A DNA stretch of 64,000 nucleotides from Dactylorhiza incarnata (taxonomy: Eukaryota > Streptophyta > Magnoliopsida > Asparagales > Orchidaceae), in contig JAWHQI010000170.1 in assembly GCA_033032865.1 (NCBI GenBank), positions 2,105,001 through 2,169,000 of the forward strand. The letters are read 5' to 3'. Each line of letters begins with the position of its first letter. The stretch's first letter is position 1. The notes beneath the pieces were generated by a model. The model was not told the DNA's origin, did no database searches, and saw only the letters and a list, made by a program, of their open reading frames with translations. Of the stretch, positions 12,010 to 24,135 are shown piece after piece. A program made the translations under genes and the position numbers.

Positions 12010-13325
12010 GGAAGGCGGATGTTACGTGCAAACCTATTTTGGCTTCGTGCAAACCAATTCTGCGTGCAGACCAAAAACTGTTATGTGCAGCTCAAATTGT
12101 TACGTGCAAACCAAATTTAAAATATGTAAAAATTTTTAAACATAACAATCTATTAAGTATATTCAATCATCCACAATATGGAAAACAGTATTATAGAGCA
12201 AATATTGATTAGATAGTTGCTAAAAACTACAAAATTGCCATGTAGCATCATTTAACAAAAGCAAGTCTAATAATAGTTCAGTTTAACAAAATGCTACATT
12301 TAAAGTAGCAAAAGTCATGTTTATATGTACACAAAATATCAAAAGATAATCTAAATAGCCAGCATGTCCTTCCTGCAGCTTCTTGTTCTCCAACATACTC
12401 TAGGTTGCTTGTCAACATACTCTGTGTTGGTTCGGAGGATTCTCCGTACGTCAACAACAAGATATCCGTCCCACTTATTTAGGCTACATAAAAACATTCA
12501 AAATATTTTATAAACCATCAATCAAAATAGATCAGAAAATTAGTTTATACCTGTAGGAATAGTAGTTTCCTCTTCTAAAATCATAATACTTCTAATGAGC
12601 AAATGATGCAAACCACCGATCAATCTTAATTGGTAGATCCCTATGGAAAAATGATAAATTGGAAATGAATATGTATCAGGAAAATGGAAAAAAAATCAAA
12701 ACAAGAAAAACAGTGAGGAGGAGAGCAATGCGGAAATCAATACCAGTCAGGAAAACATTGAATCAATACAAGAAAATCACTGAAAACACTGAATCAATAC
12801 AAGAAAACCACTGAAAACACTAAATCTCGTTCCAGAAAAAGTTGAATCAAGAAATGGAGCTGCACGGCGACCGACGGCTTTGCACCAGAAATTTCCCCTT
12901 CAAGCGTGTCACCAGAAAATCCCTACATACGTCTTCTTCGTCAGGAGGAGAATGAAGGAATGAAAAGCAGAATGGAATCAAAAGCCATTACCAGAAAAAA
13001 TAGTGAGGAGGAGAGCCCTGTGCGGCGGAACCCTAAGTCCGTCTTTTTCGTTGCCAGGAGGAGAGTCCGTCTTCTTCGTCGCCGGAAGGTCGTCGTTGGG
13101 AGGAGGAGAGCTCCGTCGCTCTCGCGAGTCGTCTTCTTCGTCGCCGGGAAGAGGAGAGCGTCGTGGAGCCGAGGATTCGCGAGAAAGAGGAGGCGAGGCG
13201 GAAGGGGAGGCGGACCGTGGGTTTGCACATATCTCTATTTTGGGTTTTGTAATTTTGGAATTTTTAATTTTTTAAAATTAAAAATTGGACTGCACATAGC
13301 CTAACAAGGGCTGCACATAACATTC
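12010..13325. mobile_element. Candidate fold-back or Mutator-like non-autonomous element
   Basis: Several copies of a TGTTA(C/T)GTGCA(G/A) motif lie at 12018-12120, and the inverted form GGGCTGCACATAACATTC lies at 13309-13325. The interior holds AT-rich DNA, a short tandem repeat near 12755 and a GC-rich core (12950-13230) of reiterated GGAGGAGAG..CGTCTTCTTCGTCG. Open frames in the GC core exist on both strands and match nothing known. The inverted ends are imperfect and no target duplication was established. Confidence 0.3.
12753..12832. repeat. Short tandem repeat, about 33-bp unit
   Basis: The unit ACTGAATCAATACAAGAAAA followed by (T/C)CACTGAAAAC occurs about two and a half times in direct orientation. 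Confidence 0.65.
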
Positions 13326-14919
13326 TCCAAATAAAGTTGCTCATATATTTTCCAATTTTCAATTTAAAATTCATAGCTCCTAAAACCTTCAACTTCAACA
13401 TAGGCGGAGAAACAAAAAAAATTGGAACAAAAAACTCGAACATAACACCTGTAGCAAAACAACTGAAAAAAAAAAACTAGAACAAACTAACACTGGAACG
13501 AGAATGAGATTTCGACTCTTCAAAACTGAAACCCTAAAAACCAACAACAGGAAAAATACACAATAAAACATAACCAGAACAAAATACCACAACTTGAACA
13601 ACCACCGGATGTGCACAAATCCGACAAAAAAAAAGTAATTGAAACAACAAAAATTTACAGGATCCTCCGCCGACGACCTGGTAGAGTGAAAACGGTTGGA
13701 TCTTATGGCTAGTGCTATCGCACCGCACTAGCTCCATATACGGTGCTCTGTTTGATTTCATGCTCTGTTAGGCTCCTCATTACAACTGCTGATTGACGAG
13801 CTTTACATAGTCTACCGTCGGGCGATAGAGTTACCGCGCCGCGGTAAGTACTTGCTATAGTTGACGTAGCTCCCGTCATCCCTTGCGTTCAAAAACATCT
13901 AGCCAGCCGTCCCTCCAGTATTCAAGCCTACCGCCAGCGATAAGTGTTATTGCCCCGCGGTAGCTCACAATTCAGAGCATCGTCTTCTGTCTTTTATCCT
14001 CATTCAGTGTATGCTTGTACGTGTATGATCTGCACACTATAAACACACAAAAGGCTAGATCAAATACATAACAGTTTTTGTTATTCTGAAACCAAAAGAT
14101 ATGAAACGCATGTTCCAACAAAAACTGCTAGACGAAACAACAGGGGATGATAAATCGACTATAGGGATACGTTCTTGGAACCTACTCGGTGACATATGGA
14201 GATGATAAACCCTTACACTAATCCTATAATGGTCGTTGGGTTACCAAAATCATACTCCATCCACAAGAAATACCATAAACCCTAAATAGCGGGAAAATGG
14301 ATACTTACAGTTTAACCACACTCACGAAGACTACCAACTTCCTCTTCCTTTGCATCGCTGGTAGTCCCAACTTCCTCTTCCTCTTCATCGTTGGCCAAGT
14401 ACAACCAGGAGGAGTGTTGCGGAGTGGGCGTTGACTTTTTATTAGTCATGTGGTTACGAGTTTAACATGCTTTATATTGAGAATGGTAAAGCGAAAAATA
14501 TTTTTTTTACTTGGTCGTATTTAAAAGAAAAAAAATACAACTTATCTATTTTTTTACCAAATTGGTCACATTCGGTCAACATTGAACCATGTGACTATAG
14601 GGAGGTCACATGGTGTCAAATGGGTCAAGAGTGACCTATTTGACCAAAGGTGGTCAAAGTGTCTCTATGTGATATATTGAATAATTATAATCCATCACGA
14701 TACATAGGAAAAATTATGGTTCCATGGATCCAAAACAAGCTCATTAGTCGGTAAGGTTCGCTACGGTTAAACGGCTCAAATTAAGCGAATATGACCAACA
14801 TGGTCACTATTGGTCAATTTGTCCAGTTTCGAGTTGCTTGGGATCAATTTTTCACAAAAAAGTTAAAAATTTAATAAAATTGTTTGGAGGAACCTCGTTT
14901 GAAACAGATACAGGTGTCC
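13326..14919. other. Intergenic DNA with probable LTR relic at 13700-13990
   Basis: No gene is recognised. The segment 13700-13990 contains CTACCG, GCGATA and CCGCGGTA motifs like those in the LTR of Copia element A, and may be a very old relative. From about 14560 to 14830 the pentamer GGTCA and its complement are unusually frequent, without a regular period. Confidence 0.4.
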
Positions 14920-15356
14920 AAAAAAATCGGGCCCGGGGGCCCGGTCCGACAAAAGTCCGACTAGGCCCAGACCCGGGCTAGCCCGGTCCGGGCCCAGGCC
15001 GGTCTCTGGGGGCCTAACAGGGCCCCTCAATTAACTAACAGTTCGGCCCGGTGCCCGGCCTGGGCCAGGCACGGCTAAGCCCGGGCACCGGGACTAGCCT
15101 GGGCCTGACTCCAGGCCCGAGATTTGCTAATCCAGCCTGGGATTAGCTAATCTTGCCAGGCGGGATTTGTTAATCCAAAATCCCGCCTGGCAGGCGGGAT
15201 TTCTGAAGTCGGGCCCGGCCTTGGGGGCCTAAACAGCCCCCCTCCAAGGGAGGGTGCCCGGCTAAAGTCAGGCCCGGGCCCGAGCCCTAGTGCCAAAAGC
15301 CCGGGCCCGACAGGCCCGATCCTGGCCTGGGCCTGACAGGCTTTTTGGTCAGGACT
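14920..15356. repeat. GGGCCC-rich interspersed repeat, copy 1
   Basis: A sharp GC-rich island built of GGGCCCGG, GGCCTGGGCC and GGGGGCC motifs in both orientations within AT-rich DNA. In the middle, a CAGGCGGGATTT motif and its inverse make a local palindrome (15158-15202). A shorter relative lies at 56605-56770 inside an intron. It resembles a non-autonomous GC-rich MITE, but the ends are not defined. Open frames across it are compositional. Confidence 0.55.
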
Positions 15357-15928
15357 AGAAACAGATAAGTTGTTTATGATATCTGAGAGAACAATTGTGT
15401 GATGTTTGTGTTTTAAAGTAAAACAATTTCGAAACATTGCAAAAATGTTGCATCAATTTCAAAACATTGCAAATATGTTGCATCATTAATAATGTCCAAA
15501 ATAATCATCACAATTACATATGAAAAGTACACACAATATGCAAGGTCAAAATAACAATGTTCTCGCAATACACTACTCCATGAGACCAAAGATTTAACTG
15601 CAAAATGAAACATTTATTATTAAAAAAAATTATAATTTTAATCACTTTTATGTTTAAATATTAAAAATAAAAATAAAAAATAGTATTTACATGCACCTTG
15701 TGATTGACCAACTTTTTTTTTTTACAACAACCACAACCGTTCGGTGAGAATAACGAAACACGCAATGCCATAGGGAGTCGACAGAAGAGTCCCTTGTCAC
15801 AGACGTGTTTTAAGAAGAGCGCTTGACTTTGATTTTACAACAACGCTCCACTGCTCTCTAAAATCTAAGTAAAAAGGTAGCTTAAATCAATGCTAATTAT
15901 GCCTATATCTATCAACTAATGCAAATAA
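15357..15928. other. AT-rich intergenic DNA
   Basis: No gene or repeat was recognised apart from a short direct duplication of CAAAACATTGCAAA(A/T)ATGTTGC near 15430-15484. Confidence 0.55.
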
Positions 15929-16098
15929 GGGTTTATTTGGCGCGGCGGTGGCGGGCAAGAACCGGCGGGTGCAAATCTGGATTTCGAATCGGAGGGCGGA
16001 GGCGGAGATCGAAACAGAATTTTTGCTTCATTTCTTATGGTGCGGCAGGTGCAAATGTAGCAAACGCCGCCCGCCACCACCGCGCGCCAAATGAAGCC
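15929..16098. mobile_element. Tourist-like MITE with GC-rich ends
   Basis: A 170-bp element. The left end (GGGTTTATTTGGCGCGGCGG) pairs with the right end (CCGCGCGCCAAATGAAGCC) as an imperfect inverted repeat of about 30 bp extending into GGCGGGC. TAA flanks both sides (15926-15928 and 16099-16101), as expected of PIF/Harbinger insertions. Reading frames of about 60 codons on both strands are a by-product of the inverted repeat. Confidence 0.72.
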
Positions 16099-16101
16099 TA
16101 A

Positions 16102-16954
16102 GACCATCAAATTACCTCAAACTAATAAAGAATAATATAATATTTTTTAAAATATTCTTTAATTAAATAATTAATTTAAAATTATAATAGTCAAATTACC
16201 TCAAATATTAATAAATAACAGCATAAATTTTTAAAAAAATATTTAATGAAATAATTAATTTAAAAATAATTTTGACTAACTTGAAAAATGTGTAGTTGGA
16301 ATTTTGTGAAATAAAAATAGCGTTGTAACCGTAGGCCGGTTTCGGCTATATGCAACCGCGAAAGCAAAATATTTGCTCTTCAAATGATCATTTATCTGGA
16401 GGCCCTACCCCCCCCCCCCCCCCCCCCCTCCCTTGACGGTCCAATATCCTAGCCTAACTCCATTTCTCTCCGGCGCACAGCACCGCGTCGGTGGGCTCAT
16501 CCCCTCTTCCGGAGACGACACCCTCTCGTTCTCACCATTGTCGTCCGTAGATGCGGCTCAGTGTGTCTGCAAAACAATTCGCCGTTTTGTATCTATCTAT
16601 TATTTGATGATTATAAATGACTTTGAGAAAGAACCATAGAAAGTACCGCACGTTCCCTAGTCGTTGGCAAGGGCGAGAATGACATTTGCCCTCCCATCGA
16701 CGGAATCGGGAGTTTTTCGCGGGCAGTAAGGTGTAGCAAATGCTAGGGTTCCGTCGGTGGCTGGTTATAAGAGTATCAAGGTGAGCAACACCATACTCAT
16801 TGGTGAGATCGACAAAATGATTGAGACCCCAGCGGAAGACGCGAACGGGAAATTTTCACGTGCATGAAATAATTTTTAACTTCTGCGGGCTGCATAAAGC
16901 CAAAAATAAATAATAAATTAGATTAAAAAAAAATTTGAGCCAAACAAAATTAAA
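16102..16954. other. AT-rich intergenic DNA with a 21-base poly-C run
   Basis: No gene is recognised. A run of 21 C residues occupies 16408-16428. A GGTTTCGGCTATATGCAACC motif near 16336 resembles the inverted ends of the fold-back element at 62112, suggesting a related fragment. Confidence 0.5.

Positions 16955-17034
<80 letters not shown>
16955..17034 (-). tRNA. tRNA-Leu(UAG), copy 1
   Basis: Read on the minus strand the 80-base sequence folds as a long-variable-arm tRNA. The acceptor stem is GACAGTT with AGCTGTC and discriminator A. The A-box region is TGGCCGAGTGG, the anticodon stem is CCAGA/TCTGG with loop TTTAGGC, giving anticodon UAG (leucine, CUA), and the B-box is GGTTCAAATCC. A T-rich terminator (TTTT, then a longer T run) follows downstream. 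CCA is not encoded, as expected for a nuclear gene. It is identical base for base to the copy at 47774-47853. No intron is present. Confidence 0.95.
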
Positions 17035-17673
17035 GATATGTATTATATTTTTCTCAATATTTTAATTTATTCTAATCTAATTTCAATATAATTTAATTTG
17101 TAGTTTTAAAAAAATGCGAGTACACAATAGTGAATATAGTTATTATTCAATATACGGTGATTATAGTTTAAGGTAATTGTTATACGCAGAGCAAAACCGT
17201 GTATCTATAAATTTTTACTATCCGCAATCATATAGAGATTAAAAATTATTATTCGCAGATCAATGCATTGAAATAAATAAATAAACAACAAAGACATTCA
17301 TTCCGACATTTGAAAATACTCTATCTTAACAAAAATAATATTGGCGTTTCTTAATCCAATTAGTGAACGTATACATTTACTTCGAAATCTTCGACATAAA
17401 AGACTAAATATTATACGCATTCATAAAATCTTAAAATAAAAAAAGTAATTTAAATAAAAAATCATTGTAAGTTAGTGAAAAATAAAATTAAATCTAAATT
17501 ACAAAAAAAAAATTTGAAAGATCGCATAAATTTTTAGTCGTTAAATTAGTAGAGATTAGCCTGGTTGTATCAAAATAAGTTTAACTACCCCAACTAAACA
17601 TTCTTCAAGGTGCAGTTTGTTTCACACGAACTCGATTTTTGTTTGTGTCCGATAAGCCCACCAGAAAATTAGT
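17035..17673. other. AT-rich intergenic DNA
   Basis: Nothing was recognised. The DNA is very AT-rich up to the target site of the Gypsy element at 17674. Confidence 0.6.
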
Positions 17674-18091
17674 ACGTGTGTTGCGGAACGCTTAGGGCTC
17701 TTGGTAGACTGGTCCAATTGAACCACCTTAGCTCGCGAGTGATCTAAGCGCGCAAACAGTCAATTCGAGATTTGCTGAGTACACTGAGACCTTTTAACGT
17801 GGAAAACCCGGAAAGGGTAAAAAACCACGCGGCCGGAGCTGTGCCGACCAAACTTCACTATCTTCAGGGGGTTACAATCTGGTAATCAGAACTCGAGCGC
17901 GACAGGCCGCTACTCGTTACAACAAGAAAGAGAGAGAGAGAGTGCTCTGAGGGTGACAGGCCACCTCTCGGAAAAACTAAGTCTTTTTTCCTTCCGAAAA
18001 TTCTGGAGAACAAAAGTGAGAAACTGAGTCGCCTTCTGGGAACGAAAGTGAGAAGCTGAGTCGCCTTGCGGGAACGAAAGTGAGAAGCTGA

Positions 18092-21000
18092 CACTACAAG
18101 AAAACTGGCTTTTAGTGATGAAATATTTGTGACAAAAAAATTTTGGTCACTAAAGATATATCTATTGTGACGAAAAACAATTGGTCATTAAAGATATATC
18201 TTTAGTGATGGAAAAAAAATTTTGATTGCTAAATCATATATTTTTTTCAATAATTAGTGACGGCGCAAAAATTTAATCACTAATTTATTATATTTTTTTT
18301 ATTTTTCCTGCGTTTCCCTCCTAATTATTTGACAATTTTGTTTTCTATTTCATAATTATTATAACAAATAAACCGCGTCTTTAGTTTCCGATTCAAAATG
18401 CTAACTTCAGTTCCTTGCCCTAACTCGCTCCTTGCCCCTCTTCGTCTCGGCAAAGCTGCGATCTTCTCCGCCTACAGCGATTGCCGCTGAGAGAAATCCA
18501 TCGCTTCTTCTTCGTGCTCTTCGCCGTGGAAAACCACTCTTCCGCCGATCTCCCGTGGATGACCACCTCCTTACGCCACCGTAGCGTGGACGAGCACCTC
18601 CTTCCACCGATGTGCCGTGAATTCCTGACGCTGTCACCGTATTGATTAGGTTGTCGGCAAGCGAGATGAAATACGCCTCAGAAGAGATCTTGCATAACGT
18701 ATGTCGTCGTTGCTGATTATACCCTGTTTCGGAGGAGGGCACCAGCCATGATTGCCCTATCATCTTGATTAAGGTATTGTTTAAGGATCTCCAACATCTT
18801 TCTTGTTAATCGATTGATGGATAACCTGATTTGAGTGGGAACATGAATTTATATCTTTTTGGATTGGGAAAAGACCTAGGTTTAGCCTTTGAGGCAGTTA
18901 ATTTTTGATTTTCTGTGAGTACTTCACTTTTTGATTGATGAAGAATTATAGATGGAGAACTACATGAAGTGTTCTTTATGTGGACTTTTGTTCAGCTTGT
19001 TGATTACTTCATGTCTGCAATTCAGAATATCGATGTGCATTAGTGTTATTCTATTGAACTTGTTGCCAATCAGTTTATTTTACACATTATAAATAATATA
19101 TCCATTCGACTTAGCGCAAGGCCTCTTCATATTAGCAATGTTAGTTGAGGTATTGCCAATTTTATTGTAGGTAATTAATTATGTTTATATAAATACTTTG
19201 CAAACCTTTCATCTTGCCTAATGACATCTTTATAGTTTTCGTTCCTTGGCAAATGGTGGAGATGTGCGAGTCTTGAATTGGGGTGATTTAGGTTTTTTTT
19301 CCAACTTTAATGATTTTCAATTTATGAAACTTGAATCCTTATGTTCTTATATCAGTATTGTACATTACCATGTCATCTATGATTATATTCTTAACTTTTC
19401 CATGTGTCTTCTCCTTTTGTCTTCCATATTTGCTTGCAAATCAAACTTGGAAGTTCTTCAGGGAAATTTGATGATATGCATATAGGCATTTTTGGGCCAA
19501 AAGACATATGGACGTCTTTAAAATCGCAAGTTATGATTTTTTTGTAACTTGAGCCATGTTGTTTCATGAACTAATACCGAAGGTATTGATTTCTTATCTT
19601 CACGTTTATTGTTTTCAATTTGCGCCACTTATGAACATGGCAATTATGTTTTTACATTTTTGAATTGACATTAAATGTATAAAATTAAAAATTATCATTT
19701 AGTGTGGTCACATGATCAAATACATGACTCCTTCAAAGATCAAAACCACAACCAAGTGCTCGCTCGCTTCATATATTAGATTAGATTCCGGCATGTTCCC
19801 AAGTCTAGATATGATTCCGGATCAGATAGTCCGATGCCATTGTTCCCAAGTCGTCGTATTGCTATGATCATGGATCGCGACAAAAGGAATCTAATATAAT
19901 ATATGCTGCATTAATTCATTGTTTTTATGAGGAGTTTTTTTATTTATTTCTTGGTGTGGATAAGTTGTTTTATGAAGAATCTAATCTTATGTTGATGGCA
20001 CTACTGGTGAAATCTTCAATTTTAACTTCATCCTGCTTTAGCATCATTTGGCTGTTCAATCTCCACGACATCGCTGAGATTCCTCTCGCATTTTGATCTT
20101 CAAGGCATCCCAAAAGTCAATAATCTGCAGGTATTTTGGCACTTCCCTCTCGCAGACTATCCTTCATCTGAACTCCCAAGGTTACTCTTTGCATCCTTCG
20201 GTATAGGCACAAAAAACTAACTGTTTGGTTTTTTTCATTTTAAAAACATTTTCATATTTGAGTTCAGTTTCTTCACATACTCCCAGCTTAGGTAAGAAAA
20301 TCTGCAGGTATATCACGATGATCTATGACGAATTGCTGTTTTGATCTTTTTGTTGCTGTTTCTCTTAGCATGCAATATATAATGCTTTTGTTGTTCATTT
20401 TCTTCACATACTCCCAGCATAGGTTTGTATGTTTGGAGAGAAAATTGACAATTTATATTCATGATATGATTCAAAAACTACAATATGCAGTTAAATTCAT
20501 GAATCAAAATCATTGCTCAAAACTGGGATGACAACGTCATATATTTGGATTATTAACTGAACAATTCATTGGGGGTTTTTACGATCTTCATATATGTATA
20601 TATATGACATATTGCACCTGAATATATAGTTCCATAATAAAAGAATTTATGGTCTGTAAATTGTAGAAAAGGGAGAATGGCAATAAGGGTTTTGATCAGA
20701 TATATGGCTACCAAGCTTGCTTGACAGGATGAATCATAGGTACATAAAATCCAATATCTCTCTCCCCCCCCCCGTAAAATCAGCAAATTTCATTTCATTC
20801 CATATCTATAGCTTTGAAATTTTTATTATTCATAGCAGTCCTGAATGAAGTACTTGGTTTTGATTTTTTAATAAATCATGTCTGGTACTTTTTCCATTTG
20901 TTCATGAAATTTTATTAATTTTACATTTTGATTTTAAAAGACATCTAGTTCATAGCTATACATAGGGACTGTTATTTTCAAAATATAGGAATTTTTTGAA

Positions 21001-22901
21001 AATTCAGTAACCTATGGATGGGTGGAGCATGTTCACAAATCACGGATGAGGAAAGCCTGTACTCATGGTCCCTGGCATAATGAAATTACCAAATGCAACT
21101 GGGAGCATGAGTTTCTTAATCTGAAGGAAGGAGAGTTTGCAGTTATATAAAAACTTTGAAATTTCAGATATGTTTTCAAATTCAACCGTTACTTCATAAA
21201 AAAATTTGCAACATGACTTTTGAGCCTTCAGTAGTTAATCTAGGTATACAAAATACAATTTGCTGACATTTGAATCCACAACATGAGGCTAAGACCTTTT
21301 CAAAAATATGCAGAATGCAAAATGAAGTCCTTTAACCTTTTATTTCATCAATCTCACTAAAGTATGGATGCACCAGTGAATCAACATAAAAATCAAGCAC
21401 CTTCTTGCTTATGCATTACAATAATGCAGTTGAATAAAATGTATGAAACTATGTGTTAGTCTATTAACGTTATTGGAAAGTAAAATGGATTTAACGACGC
21501 TGATAATATTTTATGGACACAAACCAGCATTTCCATTTTGCAAAGCTATTCTACATCTCATCTTTTATTCATGTTTTTGCTTAGGAAAAGCATGTCTGGG
21601 GTTGGACAAGCAGCTGCAACGTGCTCATCTTCTCCTCCAGGACTGGAAAGAGCATGCCCAGTTGAATAGTTCCCTGATCTAAGGTTCCTATTTAGTGCAG
21701 TCCTTCAGAATTTGAGGTCATTTTGTTGTTGTTTTAAGTTATACTCTTTTAAGTTGTTTTTAAAAGAATTTCTGCTATAACTACATGACATGCATTCACC
21801 TAATATTTAGATGTTTTTTAATAAATTCTTCAATTGTTCTATAGTTATTTCATCATAATCTCTCTGTATAAAATAAATTTATATATCCATTTTGATTCAG
21901 TATGCTTGTTTATAATGCAATATGTTTGCTAATATTCGATGGTTGTTATGTTTGAATTTTTTTTCAATGCTTTGCAGAAAATGAAGGCAATGGAAGATAC
22001 TTTGCATAAAGCGAAAAAGGCTTATCGAGACTGCTCATCAATGGCATCAAAATTACGTGCAATGTCATACAATACCGAGGAACAACTAAAAGCACAAATT
22101 AATCAAAGTTCTTATCCTCATACTTCTGCAACATGGATATGGTACTGATTCCGACAGTGAAAAACCAGTACAAGAAGCATAAAAAAGATCGAGACGGATC
22201 CCGTACAAATGGTGTCTATGAGGAGCTTGAAGACAAGGAGCTTGGAGAGAATGGACAGATCACAATATATTTGGTCATCACAGTATATTTATTGTGTTAT
22301 ATGTAAAGAAAGAATGATGTAATGTTTGTTTATTATAGATTTCTTTATGTATGGAGTTTAATGGAGTTAAACGCTCTATTGGTCTTTACTGAAGGGTTTG
22401 GGCTATCTCCCACCTTTTTTCTATTAATAAATTAAAAAATATATTCTCTTTTCATTCATGAGATTTTTTTAGAAAATGAATATTTTATTTATTATTGTAT
22501 TTAATGATGAAATAAATAATTTTAGTAACAAAAACCCATTACTATTGCATTGCACAACCGGTGACTAAATAAATTTGGTCACTGAATGTAATTAGTGACG
22601 AAAAAAGAAGTATCACTAAAAATGTATATTTAGTGACGAAAATCAATAGTCACTAAAAATGTATATTTAGTGACGAACATCAGTGGTCACTAAAAAGATA
22701 CATTTAGTGACGAAAATGAGTTGTCACTAACGATATACATTTAGTGACTTAAAGTTATTTGGTTACTAAATACATTTTGTGACGGCCCTTTTGCAACCAC
22801 CTTGTGACGACTTAAATTTGGTCACTAAATGTCTTTAGTGACCAAACCGCAATATTTAGTGACCAAAATTTTCGTCACTAAATGTCAATTTTCTTGTAGT
22901 G
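18092..22901. mobile_element. CACTA (En/Spm) transposon, non-autonomous, 4.8 kb
   Basis: The element begins CACTACAAGAAAAC and ends TTTTCTTGTAGTG, the diagnostic CACTA termini, and is flanked by TGA on both sides (18089-18091 and 22902-22904), the 3-bp duplication expected of this superfamily. Sub-terminal repeats of TTTAGTGACGAAA and its complement fill 18110-18290 and 22510-22890, likely transposase-binding sites. No TNP2-like transposase is visible. The interior is AT-rich and intron-like, with a GC-richer segment at 18400-18770 and short exon-like pieces at 21585-21680 and 21978-22100. The insertion lies inside the 32-bp repeat array of the Gypsy LTR. Confidence 0.93.
21978..22100 (+). 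pseudogene. Captured GAUT-like exon inside the CACTA element
   Basis: An exon-like piece preceded by a splice acceptor (TTTGCAG) encodes about 40 residues beginning KMKAMEDTLHKAKKAYRDCS and continuing through KLRAM..EEQLKAQ. This pattern (KAMxxTLxKAK, a DCS motif, KLRAM, EEQL) resembles the coiled stem upstream of the glycosyltransferase family 8 domain in plant galacturonosyltransferases (GAUTs, Golgi pectin synthesis). The following conserved GAUT segment is absent: the frame drifts and stops at 22146. A second exon-like piece at 21585-21680 could not be placed. This fits a host gene fragment carried by a transposon. The family call is from remembered motif patterns, not from a search. Confidence 0.5.
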
Positions 22902-22904
22902 TGA

Positions 22905-23178
22905 GTCGCCTTCCGGGAACGAAAGTGAGAAGCTGAGTCGTCTTCCGGGAACAAAAGTGAGAAGCTGAGTCGCCTTTCGGGAACGAAAGTGAGAAGCTGA
23001 GTCGCCTTCCGGGAACAAAAGTGAGAAGCTGAGCCGCCTTTCGGGAACGAAAGTGAGAAGCTGAGTCGCCTTTCGGGAACGAAAGTGAGAAGCTGAGTCG
23101 CCTTCCGGGAATAAAAGTGAGAAGATAAGTCGCCTTTCGGGAACGAAAGTGAGAAGCTGAGTCACCTTCCGGGAGCAA
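22905..23178. repeat. 32-bp tandem array in the 3' LTR (with 18000-18091)
   Basis: The unit is GTGAGAAGCTGAGTCGCCTT plus a 12-base tail, (T/C)CGGGAAC(G/A)AAA. About three units lie left of the CACTA element (18000-18091) and about eight to its right. Two subtypes alternate (TTCGGGAACG and CCCGGGAACA types). Long frames on the minus strand across it are a periodicity effect. Confidence 0.88.
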
Positions 23179-23486
23179 AGGAAATCTTCAAGCGCCGAAG
23201 GAGAATTCCGCAAAAGTCTGCAAGGAGCTCTCCCGGGTACAGAAGTCCAGGTCCTCTCAAATGAAGCCTTGGGGGTCCTTTTATAGCTTTGGCCGAGGGC
23301 AGCCCGGTAATTTCGCCGTTTGCAGTTTCCATAAATGCTCGGCGGACGAATCATATTTTTCGGTTCGGGGCACACGGATCGCCATTTTTCGTAAATGACC
23401 ACCTTACCCTTCGGGTAGTTCGGGTAGTTCGGGCAGTTCTGTTGGAGGCGAAAAAAGCGACAGGTTGTTCCTGAAATCTGAGAAAC

Positions 23487-23630
23487 TGGAAAGACAAAAA
23501 GCGAGAAAGTCGGAAAGACAAAAAGTGAGACGATCAGAAAGACAAAAAGCGAGAAGGTCGGAAAGACAAAAAGTGAGACGACCAGAAAGACAAAAAGCGA
23601 GAAGGTCGGAAAGACAAAAAGTGAGAACGC
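23487..23630. repeat. 24-bp tandem array (AGAAAGACAAAAAGTGAGAC)
   Basis: About six direct units of roughly 24 bp, alternating GTGAGACGATC and GCGAGAAGGTC variants. The reverse complement of the same array occurs in the LTRs of Gypsy element D (49433-49607 and 54650-54780), so it is a shared LTR module. Confidence 0.85.
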
Positions 23631-23844
23631 TCCCGAGCGCGCTCAGAAGCGCTCTGAGCGCGTGCGAGCGCTAAAGGGTCCTGAGCGCGTAACGAATCGC
23701 GGAGACGCCCCGGTCGTGTTGCGAAGCACTCTAGGTGAATGGCGGAACGGGAGGTTGCGCCCTAAGGAGAAAACATGACCCAACGCTCCAGACGAAGAGT
23801 ACGCCTAGAAGGGCTCCTCGCAAGCCCCCCGGTCGAGAAAGAAA

Positions 23845-24135
23845 GCGGGGGGGGGGGGGGGGGGGCACACCCCGCACGGGGTGAGAAGGGCGACGCGACT
23901 GTAACCCGAGGGGGTGCGGCGCGGCCGGACCCTGTGTGGGGTGCGGCGCGGCCGTACCCCGAGGGGGTGCGGTCCGGCCGCACCCCTCATGGGGTGCGAT
24001 TTGGTCGCACCCCCCATGGGGTGCGGTTTGACTGCACCCCTCGAGGGTGCAGCCATGGCCGCACCCCTTGGGGGTGCGGCCCGGGCGCACTCCGCTTGGG
24101 GGGCGGCGCGGGTGCGCCCCTTGCGGGGCGCGGTT
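23845..24135. repeat. GC-rich hairpin repeats (GGGTGCGG/CCGCACCC)
   Basis: A poly-G run (about 23848-23866) is followed by about eight palindromic blocks in which GGGTGCGG and CCGCACCCC alternate. Each block could form a stable hairpin. The same module is in the partner LTR (30160-30365) and in the LTRs of element D (48600-49040 and 53880-54200). Confidence 0.82.

Noticed and set aside
12906..13304. Arg/Ser-rich 132-codon frame
   Set aside because: It follows a reiterated GGAGGAGAG/CGTCTTCTTCG repeat, and frames are open on both strands.
15916..16110. Opposed 60-codon frames on both strands
   Set aside because: They are the inverted arms of a MITE with TAA target duplication.
22878..23402. 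Minus-strand frames with repeating LTFVPERRLSFSL
   Set aside because: A translation of the 32-bp LTR array. The same peptide appears in rotated frames at 29429-30283.
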